The position numbers were made by a program, and so were the translations under genes. 64,000 nucleotides of DNA. Origin: Amycolatopsis sp. NBC_01480 (GTDB lineage Bacteria > Actinomycetota > Actinomycetes > Mycobacteriales > Pseudonocardiaceae). Position 1 is the stretch's first letter. Every line of letters begins with the position of its first letter. Below, in pieces: positions 57,524-64,000 of this stretch. A model generated the notes under the pieces. That model searched no databases. It saw only the letters and a list, made by a program, of their open reading frames with translations, and was not told the origin of the DNA. Where the stretch lies: contig NZ_CP109442.1 in assembly GCF_036227205.1 (NCBI RefSeq), positions 9,052,001 to 9,116,000 of the forward strand. The letters run 5' to 3'.

Positions 57524-58093
57524 TCACCAGGGGTTGTTGTCCTGCTCGTCCGGGTCGATGCCACCGGGACGGCGGGCCGGCGGGGACGTCGGGGCGGCCG
57601 GCGGGACCGGCGCGCCACCCGCGCTCGGGGACGGCGGCACGGGCTCCGGGTCCGGGCCGTTGTCCGGCTCGGGCGGGCCGTCCTCGGGCTCGTCCGGGTC
57701 CGGGAACCGGCCGCGCAGCGAGTCGAGCAGCACGCCGCGGGTCTCCTGGTCCTCCTCACCGAGGTTCTCGGTCATCACCTCGGCGACACGCTCGGTGATG
57801 CCGGCCTGCGCCCGGCGCATGGTCTCCAGCACCATCCGCGAAAGCTCCTCCGGCGGCATCGTCCGCGTCTTCGAGCTGAAGACCAGGTCCGACACCACGC
57901 CGTCGGCGCCGACGGTCACCCGGACGGTGCCGTCCGGGCTCGACGCCGTCAGCCGCAGCCGCTCGGTCTCCTCCTGAGCGGCCGCGTACCGCTCCGCCTT
58001 GCGCGCGAAGCCCGCGGCCCACTCGTCCATCCGCCGGATCGCCTCGTCGGGGTCCCTCATCAGGTCGCCCAGGCCGCCGCCAGCACTAGTCAT
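57524..58093 (-). CDS. EspL/YbaB-like protein with acidic Pro-rich tail
   Basis: 189 residues. The N-terminal 110 residues look like the YbaB/EbfC fold: MDEWAAGFARKAERYAAAQEETERLRLTASSPDGTVRVTVGADGVVSDLVFSSKTRTMPPEELSRMVLETMRRAQAGI. The rest is disordered and acidic/Pro-rich, ending DEQDNNPW. In mycobacteria EspL, a YbaB-like protein, belongs to the ESX-1 system and stabilises other Esp proteins. Here it follows an EspC-like gene, so an analogous role is likely. Confidence 0.75.
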   Translation of the reverse strand: MTSAGGGLGDLMRDPDEAIRRMDEWAAGFARKAERYAAAQEETERLRLTASSPDGTVRVTVGADGVVSDLVFSSKTRTMPPEELSRMVLETMRRAQAGITERVAEVMTENLGEEDQETRGVLLDSLRGRFPDPDEPEDGPPEPDNGPDPEPVPPSPSAGGAPVPPAAPTSPPARRPGGIDPDEQDNNPW

Positions 58094-58153
58094 GCTCGTC
58101 GTTCCCCTCGAATCCTCGTCACTGCAACGCGCCGCTCACGAACCCGCGACCGC

Positions 58154-58513
58154 TCAGGCGCCGTTCCGCTGGACGGTGCCGACCCGCAGCTGCTTCGCGT
58201 CGACCTCCGAACCCGCCTGCTTCTTGAACGGCTCCGCCTCCGCCTCGTCACCCTCACGGTAAGTCTTGGCAGCAGTACGGACATTGTCCGCCGTCGTCTT
58301 CACACCATCACCCGCCGAACTCACCGCCTCTTTCGCCTTCTCACCGGTCGGGTTCACGATCAACGGCAGGAACGCACACAGCAACCCGTACGCATCCGTC
58401 GACAAAGCCGTATCCGCCGCCTGCACCGCGGTGTGCAGACGATCCACCAACCCGTCCAAGTGACTCGCGTGCGCGACCAGATCGTCCGGCTCTACCTGAA
58501 AAGCGCTCGTCAT
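58154..58513 (-). CDS. EspC/WXG100-like type VII secretion substrate
   Basis: 119 residues. A helical hairpin typical of T7SS_ESX_EspC proteins: FQVEPDDLVAHASHLDGLVDRLHTAVQAADTALSTDAYGLLCAFLPLIV, then a second helix and YREGDEAEAEPFKKQ. YREGD fits the YxxxD/E secretion motif after the second helix. It has no WxG motif itself. It should be exported with a partner by an ESX system encoded elsewhere. ATG 58513 fits the domain. Confidence 0.8.
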   Translation of the reverse strand: MTSAFQVEPDDLVAHASHLDGLVDRLHTAVQAADTALSTDAYGLLCAFLPLIVNPTGEKAKEAVSSAGDGVKTTADNVRTAAKTYREGDEAEAEPFKKQAGSEVDAKQLRVGTVQRNGA

Positions 58514-58520
58514 CAACCGC

Positions 58521-60380
58521 TCACTTCCAGTCCGTGTTCTTCCAGTCACCGATCACCGGCGGCGCCACCACCTCGTCCGGGGAGAAGAACGACGGATCGT
58601 CCGACTCCACGAAGTCAGCGATCTTATGCTCCTTGTCCTCCGGGCCTTTACCGCCCTTGTTGCCGGCGCCCATGCCGCCCATCCCGGGCGAACCGGGCGC
58701 GCCCTTGCCGCCCGCGCCCGCACCGCCGGCGCCGCGCCCAGCCACGCCCTCCTCGGCCGCCGCGCCACTGCCGCTGCCCGGGCCGCCGACGCCGGAGCCC
58801 TTGCCGCCGGAACCGCCCAGACCACCCGAACTGCCCGAGGCGCCGGACCCACCCGAACCGCCGCCGAGGCGGCTGCCGATGCTCTCGCCGTTGACACCGC
58901 CGCCCCGGCCGATGGTCGGGATCCTGCCGCCGGTCGCGCCCGGGCCGGAACCGCCGCCCGGCCCTAGGCTCGAGCCGGGGTTGATGCCGGGCGGGGTGAA
59001 CGACGGCGGGGTGTAACCGGGCCCGGAACCGCCGGGACCGGAGCCGCCGCCACCGGGGATGTTGATGTTGGGCACACCACCGGGACCGCTGCCCGGGCCA
59101 CCGCCCGGGGGCAGGTTGACCGGCGGAGGGGTGAAGCCCTGGACGTGCGTGCCGTCGCCGGAATCGCCGCCGGGGCCACCGCCGGGCGGCAGGCTGAACG
59201 ACGGGTTGCCGCCGCCACCGCCCGGATTCGAGCCGCCCGGGCCGGAGCCGCCGGGGCCCGAGCCGCCGGGGCCGCCGTTCGGGCCGCCGCCCGGGTCACC
59301 GCCGGGAGGCAGGTTCAGCGACGGGTTCCCGCCCGGGTTCGAACCGCCCTGGCCCGAGCCGCCGCCGGGCGATCCGGGCTGACCGCTCTGGGTGCTGAAC
59401 CCGGGCTGGTTGGCGCCGGGCCCAGTGCCGCCGGGGCCGCCGTTCGGCGAGCCGGGCTGCCCCGCGGGCGAACCCGACTGGCCCGAGGCCGAGCCACCGC
59501 CGCTCGAGCCCGCCAGCTTGGGCGGGGGCGGGAACTGCGGCGTCACCACGGCCGAGCCGATCGTCTCGTCGAACCGGGTCATGGTCTGCGCGGCCTGCCC
59601 GCGCGCGGCCTGCTGCTCGCGGTAGGTCGTCTGCGCCTGCTGGGCCTGCTGCGCGTAGGCCACCGGGTCCGTGATCTGCTGCAGCTTCGCGTTCGAGTCC
59701 TGCACCGAGAACTGGACCGGCGGGTTGGCCGCCATCGCCTTCTGCGTCTCGTTCAGCGTCTGCGAGTGGATCTCCTGCTGCCGCCCGGACAGGGTCGCGC
59801 CCTGCGCGGTGGTGCCGAGCCATTTGCCGACGTTCGCGAGGTGCTCGCGCGCGGCGTCACCGCCGCCGCCGGACCAGTTCGCCGTGCTGGCGTTGATCGC
59901 CTGCGCCAGGTTCTGCTGGTGCCCGGCCAGCTCGTTGCCGACGCTGACCCACTCCTCCGAGGAGGCCGCGACCGTGGCGGAGTCGGCGTTCTGCGAGATC
60001 GCCTGCTGCATCTGCTCGTGCGAGGCGTTGGCCCAGACGGTGTGCGGGGCGCCGCCGGTCTGGCGGATCTGCAGGCCCTCGTCGAGGCGCTGCTTGGCCT
60101 CGTCCAGGTGCTGCTGGTACAGCTCCTGGATCTTCTGGTCCCGGACCTTCGGGTCCACGACCGGGCCGAGCCAGCCGTCCTTGATCTCCTGGTCGACCTG
60201 CTCGGTGGCCTCCGCCCGGATCTGGTCGCCCGAGAGCACGTCGTCGGGCTTGATCGGGCCCACGTAGTACTTGGACGAGGGATCGGCGGTCGCGTCGTAC
60301 AGCGGGCTGCGCGGGTTGTAGTCCGGGGACGACGGGTCGGAGACCGATGAGGCAGGCAACGTCGGGTCGGTGAGAGACAC
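58521..60380 (-). CDS. PPE-like protein with long Gly/Pro/Ser-rich tail
   Basis: 619 residues from GTG 60380. Residues 1-300 are mainly helical: WVSVGNELAGHQQNLAQAINASTANWSGGGGDAAREHLANVGKWLG matches the central helix and WxG turn of PPE/WXG100 proteins. Residues about 290-590 are nearly all Gly, Pro and Ser in repeating GGPGGSGPGG-type blocks; the protein ends DFVESDDPSFFSPDEVVAPPVIGDWKNTDWK, a conserved-looking tail. It is probably exported by a type VII system, paired with a neighbour. The long GC-repeat stretch produces large spurious frames on the other strand. Confidence 0.8.
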   Translation of the reverse strand: MSLTDPTLPASSVSDPSSPDYNPRSPLYDATADPSSKYYVGPIKPDDVLSGDQIRAEATEQVDQEIKDGWLGPVVDPKVRDQKIQELYQQHLDEAKQRLDEGLQIRQTGGAPHTVWANASHEQMQQAISQNADSATVAASSEEWVSVGNELAGHQQNLAQAINASTANWSGGGGDAAREHLANVGKWLGTTAQGATLSGRQQEIHSQTLNETQKAMAANPPVQFSVQDSNAKLQQITDPVAYAQQAQQAQTTYREQQAARGQAAQTMTRFDETIGSAVVTPQFPPPPKLAGSSGGGSASGQSGSPAGQPGSPNGGPGGTGPGANQPGFSTQSGQPGSPGGGSGQGGSNPGGNPSLNLPPGGDPGGGPNGGPGGSGPGGSGPGGSNPGGGGGNPSFSLPPGGGPGGDSGDGTHVQGFTPPPVNLPPGGGPGSGPGGVPNINIPGGGGSGPGGSGPGYTPPSFTPPGINPGSSLGPGGGSGPGATGGRIPTIGRGGGVNGESIGSRLGGGSGGSGASGSSGGLGGSGGKGSGVGGPGSGSGAAAEEGVAGRGAGGAGAGGKGAPGSPGMGGMGAGNKGGKGPEDKEHKIADFVESDDPSFFSPDEVVAPPVIGDWKNTDWK

Positions 60381-60390
60381 GGGGTTCCCT

Positions 60391-60543
60391 TCAGCTCTGA
60401 TCGCCGGCGGCGGGCCGCCGCGCGAGAAACTCGCGCGAGCCCTCCCCCCGGTTCCGGTGGTTCTGCGCGGTCGCCTCGGGCTTCGCGCCCGGCTGCGGAC
60501 CGGCCGGTGACCGGGTCCTCGCAGCCGGCAGTGCCTCGCTCAT
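60391..60543 (-). CDS. 50-residue peptide in the ESX-associated operon
   Basis: 50 residues, MSEALPAARTRSPAGPQPGAKPEATAQNHRNRGEGSREFLARRPAAGDQS, basic and Pro/Ala-rich, no transmembrane helix. GGAGGGAGGTG stands 6-7 bases before the ATG, one of the strongest ribosome-binding sites in the window. It lies between the EspG-like and PPE-like genes (35 bp and 10 bp away), so it is expected to be translated. No family is recognised. Confidence 0.55.
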   Translation of the reverse strand: MSEALPAARTRSPAGPQPGAKPEATAQNHRNRGEGSREFLARRPAAGDQS

Positions 60544-60578
60544 GCGGGCACCTCCCTCCTCGGTCGCCGGCCGCGGCG

Positions 60579-61430
60579 TCAGTAGACGGCGGCGATGGCG
60601 TTGCGGACGGCCCGGGCCACCTCGGCCCGGCCGGCGGGTACGTATTTCGCGCTCAGGTCACCGGAATCGCCGGTGCTGGTGTGCACGAGGTACCGGCCGT
60701 CCTCGGTGTCCAGCCAGCTGATCGGGTCGCCGGCCAGGCGCTCGCCGTGCCGGCTCCAGGCCGTCACCGCCAGGTGGCCGCCGCCGAGCCGCGGCGCGGC
60801 CAGCACGCGCTCCAGCACCTCGACGCCGCCGCTGGCCGACGGCGCCGGGCGCCGCTCGCCGCGCTGCGGCCGGACCACGCCGCTGACCTCGATCATCCCG
60901 AAGGCGTCGGTCTCTTCCTCGTCCTCCGCGGCCTCGGCCCGGCGCCGCGCGGTCATCTTGGACACCGCCTCGGCAGCCTTGCGGTGCACGGTGTGCGCGC
61001 CGGTGGTCGCCGCCCGCGCGGGCGGCAGCACCCCGGTGACGACCTCCACCAGGTCCTCGTCGTCGAACAGGGAGAACAGCAGGTCGTCCGAGCGCGGGTC
61101 CTGGGTGATGCCGAGCGCCTGGCGGCCGTCGGTGAGGGCGAGCACGGCGATGTCGGCGCCGAGGCCGTCCACTCCGGTCACCGCGACCGAGACCCGGTGC
61201 TTCGCGACCAGCGCGAACGCGGCGCGCGCCTGGGGGCGCAGCTCGCCCTGGATCGAGAGTCTGCGGTCTTCCAGTGCCCGGTAGACCTCGGTGGCCACGC
61301 GGATGAAGCGCACCGGGTCGGCCGGCACCGTGCCGATCCGCAACGGGTACTGCCGGATGTCACCGCCCGTCGCCTGGCCCACCACAAGAGCTTCGACGAC
61401 GTCGAGCACGAACTCGAACCTGTCCGCCAT
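60579..61430 (-). CDS. EspG-like ESX secretion chaperone
   Basis: 283 residues, MADRFEFVLDVVEALVVGQATGGDIRQYPLRIGTVPADPVRFIRVATEVYRALEDRRLSIQGELRPQARAAFALVAKHRVSVAVTGVDG. The pattern is that of the EspG family, which binds PE-PPE dimers in the cytosol and keeps them soluble for export. The neighbouring PPE-like protein is its natural client. ATG 61430 was preferred to the ATG at 61442. It is the first gene of the leftward ESX-associated operon. Confidence 0.85.
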   Translation of the reverse strand: MADRFEFVLDVVEALVVGQATGGDIRQYPLRIGTVPADPVRFIRVATEVYRALEDRRLSIQGELRPQARAAFALVAKHRVSVAVTGVDGLGADIAVLALTDGRQALGITQDPRSDDLLFSLFDDEDLVEVVTGVLPPARAATTGAHTVHRKAAEAVSKMTARRRAEAAEDEEETDAFGMIEVSGVVRPQRGERRPAPSASGGVEVLERVLAAPRLGGGHLAVTAWSRHGERLAGDPISWLDTEDGRYLVHTSTGDSGDLSAKYVPAGRAEVARAVRNAIAAVY

Positions 61431-61674
61431 ACCCGAAAGCATCCTTCCCCACGGCGGTTCACACCCGGCCTGAACCGGGCCTGACACCCGCGCGCACAGC
61501 ACGTCGACTGGCACCACTACAGAGCGTATCAGTCCTGGTGTGGCAGAAAATCACCACTCGAACCGGTGCGCCCGGAAAGACCATCCGACTGTGTCCCGGT
61601 GGGCACTCCCGCGGTGCCCTCATCCCTGTCACGGCGCCCGGCCCGTTCCGGTTCACCCGGATTCGCGGCCCGGC

Positions 61675-62592
61675 TCAGCCCCGGCGCGCCCGGTAGACCC
61701 GCAGGTTCAGCCGGACCAGCTCCAGCAGCGGCACCGCGACGCCGAGCTTGTGCGCGCGGTCCACGAGATCGCCGAAGATCTGCTCGCCCTCGACGTCGAG
61801 CCCGGAGCTCAGATCGCGGTACAACGACGGCGCCCGCGGCGATCCCGGCTCGGTGACGGCGGCGCGGGTGTTCGCCAGCGACGCCGCGGGCACCGGGTAA
61901 CCGGCCGCTTCCGCGACGGCCGCGCACTCGGCGACCACGGCTTCCGCGAACTCGATCCCGCCGGGCTGGTCCGCGACCTCGCCGACATTGCCGCGCATCA
62001 GCGAAGTGACCGCGCCGAGCGAGGCGATGAAGACCCATTTGCCCCACATGTCCGCCAGAATGGCGTCCGACAGCGTGGTGTCGAAGCCGGCGCCCGAGAG
62101 CTCGGCGTGCACCTGCGCCAGCGCGGCGGGCGCGGGCTCGGCCCGGGCGCCGTAGGTCAGCGACTGGAGGTCGAACAGCCGGCGGATGTCGCCGTCACCG
62201 TCCACTGTGGTCATCACGATCGCGACGCCGCCGAGCACGCGCTCCTCGCCGAAGCGGGCCACCAGCTCGTCGATGTGGCGCAGGCCGTTCAGCACCGGCA
62301 GGATCAGCGTCCCCGGGCCCACCGCGGGCGCCACGTCCTCGATCGCCGCCGCCAGCCCGGCCGCCTTGACCGTGAACAGCACCAGGTCGTACGGCCCGGT
62401 CACCTCGCCCGTGCGGACCAGTTTCGGGCTGAGCACGGTGTTCTCGCCCAGGCCGGTGATCCGCAGCCCGCGCTCCTCGATCAGCCGCGCCCGCCCGGGG
62501 CGCACCAGGAAGGTCACGTCCCGGCCGGCCTGGGCCAGCCGGCCGCCGAAGAACCCGCCGGTCGCGCCGGCGCCGACCACCAGTATCCGCAT
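61675..62592 (-). CDS. 2-dehydropantoate 2-reductase-like (PanE/ApbA)
   Basis: 305 residues: ILVVGAGATGGFFGGRLAQAGRDVTFLVRP (NADPH-binding Rossmann motif), LFTVKAAGLAAAIEDVAP, NGLRHIDELVARFGEERVLGGVA, and WGKWVFIASLGAVTSLMRGNVGE, where Lys after WGKW is the catalytic residue of the ketopantoate reductase family. It should reduce ketopantoate to pantoate for CoA synthesis, though paralogues with other 2-keto acids exist. No other pan gene is near. Confidence 0.88.
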   Translation of the reverse strand: MRILVVGAGATGGFFGGRLAQAGRDVTFLVRPGRARLIEERGLRITGLGENTVLSPKLVRTGEVTGPYDLVLFTVKAAGLAAAIEDVAPAVGPGTLILPVLNGLRHIDELVARFGEERVLGGVAIVMTTVDGDGDIRRLFDLQSLTYGARAEPAPAALAQVHAELSGAGFDTTLSDAILADMWGKWVFIASLGAVTSLMRGNVGEVADQPGGIEFAEAVVAECAAVAEAAGYPVPAASLANTRAAVTEPGSPRAPSLYRDLSSGLDVEGEQIFGDLVDRAHKLGVAVPLLELVRLNLRVYRARRG

Positions 62593-62697
62593 TCTGCTCG
62601 TCACCCCGCCGACGGTAGGCCTCTGGCTTTCGACTGGCAAGGCAGACACGGGAGTCCCATCGCACAGTGCCACGGGCGGCGGGAAGGGTGTACGGCG

Positions 62698-63204
62698 TCA
62701 GGCGCCGACGACGCCGTCGATGCCCTCGCGGAGGAAGTCGGCGTGGCCGTTGTGGCGGGCGTACTCGTGGATGAGGTGCAGCATCACCAGGCGCAGCGAG
62801 ACGTCCTCGCCGCCGCGGTGGTTGCGGGCCACGACGTCGAGCGACTCCGCCCGCTCCTCGATCTCGCGTGCCCGCGCGACCTCGGCCTCCCAGGCGGCGA
62901 ACGCCTCGGACCGCGTCGAGTCCGCCGCGTCGTAGGCGACCTGGAAGTCGCCCTCGGCGGACCAGACCAGGCCGACGTCCTCCTGGTCGATCACGCGGCG
63001 GAACCAGGCGCGCTCGACCTCGGCCAGGTGCCGCACCAGGCCCAGCAGCGACAGCGTCGACGGCGGCATCGACTGCCGCCGCAGGTCCTCATCGGACAGC
63101 CCGTCGCATTTCATCGCCAGCGTGGCGCGGTGGTAGTCGAGGAACGCGCGCAGCATCTCGCGCTCGCCCGCAGTCGTCGGCGGGCCGATCCGTTCCGTGC
63201 TCAT
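62698..63204 (-). CDS. DinB-family (DUF664) putative metal-dependent thiol enzyme
   Basis: 168 residues, a four-helix DinB fold: LRAFLDYHRATLAMKCDGLSDEDLRRQSMPPSTLSLLGLVRHLAEVERAWFRRVI and HLIHEYARHNGHADFLREGIDG. His residues in VRHLAEVE and in HEYARHNGHAD are the metal ligands. DUF664 members of actinomycetes include mycothiol-dependent transferases and isomerases. ATG 63204. A single-gene unit in line with its neighbours. Confidence 0.88.
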   Translation of the reverse strand: MSTERIGPPTTAGEREMLRAFLDYHRATLAMKCDGLSDEDLRRQSMPPSTLSLLGLVRHLAEVERAWFRRVIDQEDVGLVWSAEGDFQVAYDAADSTRSEAFAAWEAEVARAREIEERAESLDVVARNHRGGEDVSLRLVMLHLIHEYARHNGHADFLREGIDGVVGA

Positions 63205-63235
63205 CCGCGGTCCTTCCCCCAGGTGGTACCCGAGG

Positions 63236-63739
63236 TCAGGCTACCGGCGCGCCGAGGTGCGCCAGCAGGGCGGCGACCTTGTCGTCCAGCTCGCGCCCGA
63301 CCGCGGTGACCGCGGGCCGGGCGAAGCTGCCGAAACGGCTGCTGGGCAGGTCGACGGTGAACCAGGCCGCCCCGTCGCCGTCCTCGTGGATGGTGGTGCG
63401 CAGCGGCGCGTACAGCATCACGCCGGGGTCGTGGGCGAACATCCGCTGGGCGATGGTGTGGTTGCCCATCAGGTAGGTCACGCACGGCCGGACCGGGCCG
63501 GCCAGGGCCATCAGCGCCGCGGCGTCGGTCTCCCAATACCGCGTGAAACCGTGCGGCGCACCGGCTTGCGCGGCCGCCTCGACCTCCGGCCAGCCCGCGC
63601 CGTCGGCGATCAGGCGGCCCAGGCCCTCGAGGTCCACCCTCGGCACGGCCTCCTCGTACCGGGCCCGGAAATCGGCGAACGACGCCCGGGCGGACACCTC
63701 CAGCCGTACTGCTTCGTGGGCGATTCGGCGTGTGGCCAT
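63236..63739 (-). CDS. DUF302-family protein
   Basis: 167 residues: FADFRARYEEAVPRVD ... WFTVDLPSSRFGSFARPAVTAVGRELDDKVAALLAHLGAPV is the DUF302 C-terminal pattern, preceded by YLMGNHTIAQRMFAHDPGVMLYAPLRTTIHED. The function is unknown; members bind small ligands. ATG 63739 follows GGAGGAGCGC, so the upstream ATG (63769), inside the MFS gene's stop region, is not used. Coupled by position to the MFS gene upstream. Confidence 0.8.
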   Translation of the reverse strand: MATRRIAHEAVRLEVSARASFADFRARYEEAVPRVDLEGLGRLIADGAGWPEVEAAAQAGAPHGFTRYWETDAAALMALAGPVRPCVTYLMGNHTIAQRMFAHDPGVMLYAPLRTTIHEDGDGAAWFTVDLPSSRFGSFARPAVTAVGRELDDKVAALLAHLGAPVA

Positions 63740-63765
63740 GCGCTCCTCCAGTTCACTGTGGATGT

Positions 63766-64000
63766 TCACTGTGGACGGTCTCGGCGGCGGATCTCCAGGA
63801 ACACCAGCGGGGCCAGCGCCAGGCAGCAGGCGCCGATCACGGCGGCGACCAGCACCGTGGCCGAGGGCAGCCCGTGCGCGATCGCGAGCAGGCCGACGCC
63901 GATCACCGGGCCGCCGAGCCCGATGTAGCTCACCACGTAGTAGGTGCCGATCACCGAGCCGCGCTCCTCGGGCGGTGTGACGACGCCCAGCTCCGCCAGC
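63766..64000 (-). CDS. MFS transporter, C-terminal part (5' end off the window)
   Basis: Last 78 or so residues of a major facilitator protein: LAELGVVTPPEERGSVIGTYYVVSYIGLGGPVIGVGLLAIAHGLPSATVLVAAVIGACCLALAPLVFLEIRRRD. PPEERGSVIGTYYVVSYIGLGGPVIGVG is the loop 10-11 and TM11 of drug-efflux-type MFS proteins. The rest lies beyond base 64000. The DUF302 gene follows after a 26-bp gap. Confidence 0.75.
   Translation of the reverse strand, partial: LAELGVVTPPEERGSVIGTYYVVSYIGLGGPVIGVGLLAIAHGLPSATVLVAAVIGACCLALAPLVFLEIRRRDRPQ

Noticed and set aside
58534..60350. Plus-strand Pro/Ala-rich frames opposite the PPE-like gene
   Set aside because: They mirror the GGPGG-coding repeats; the minus-strand frame has the helical PPE-like domain and the operon context.

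Overview
The DNA is very GC-rich, with many GTG starts, four-base ATGA/GTGA gene overlaps, a SigF-type partner-switching locus, ESX (type VII secretion) associated proteins and a mycobacterial-type binuclear iron monooxygenase cluster. This points to a filamentous actinomycete of the Pseudonocardiaceae, with an Amycolatopsis-like style. The genus is inferred, not proven. No plasmid or phage backbone is seen; it reads as accessory-rich chromosome.

Layout. 1-6.3 kb: dehalogenase-like hydrolase, NmrA-like and SDR oxidoreductases with HxlR/ArsR-type regulators, a VOC protein, and a CtpC-like metal P-type ATPase paired with its small DUF1490/PacL partner. 6.3-15 kb: TetR with two SDR genes, PadR with a cytochrome P450, a secreted GH30 glycosidase, LLM flavoenzyme, DUF899 and a collagen-like membrane protein. 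15-21.4 kb: STAS protein, DUF151 nuclease, RsbW/SigF operon, NDH-2, L,D-transpeptidase lipoprotein, second LLM enzyme. 21.4-33 kb: MimR-type activator and a complete monooxygenase operon (mimA-B-C-D, amidohydrolase, assembly factor, alcohol dehydrogenase, dedicated GroEL) for oxidation of propane, ketones or phenols. 33-36.4 kb: 30-bp tandem repeats, an ABM-family monooxygenase and an intact-looking IS1380-family element with a 5-bp target duplication. 36.4-51.2 kb: LysR regulator, CoxD/CoxE maturation genes, five small membrane proteins, CoxG, an XdhC-YHS fusion, and two divergent coxMSL operons whose large subunits both carry the form I CO dehydrogenase signature. 51.2-57.4 kb: HxlR/oxidoreductase pair, secreted SGNH hydrolase, MFS symporter, LysR/SDR pair. 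57.5-61.4 kb: ESX-associated operon (EspG-like, a 50-residue peptide, a large PPE-like Gly/Pro-rich protein, an EspC/WXG100-like protein and an EspL/YbaB-like protein). 61.7-64 kb: ketopantoate reductase-like, DinB and DUF302 proteins and a truncated MFS gene.

How it fits together. The two large metabolic blocks suggest use of trace gases and small hydrocarbons: the mim operon starts propane/ketone/phenol oxidation, and the cox region would oxidise CO. One 18-bp motif (17/18 identical) sits both in front of coxD/lysR and between the two cox operons, which ties the scattered cox genes into one probable LysR regulon. Several local regulators have clear palindromic sites beside their own starts (TetR, PadR, HxlR, LysR, MimR).

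Most interesting non-coding structure: a 46-bp palindrome present three times, always between convergent genes; a second palindromic element split exactly by the IS; a 93-bp insertion with terminal inverted repeats kept in frame inside the Fe-S assembly-factor gene; and a lone tRNA T-arm-like sequence between mimA and mimB.
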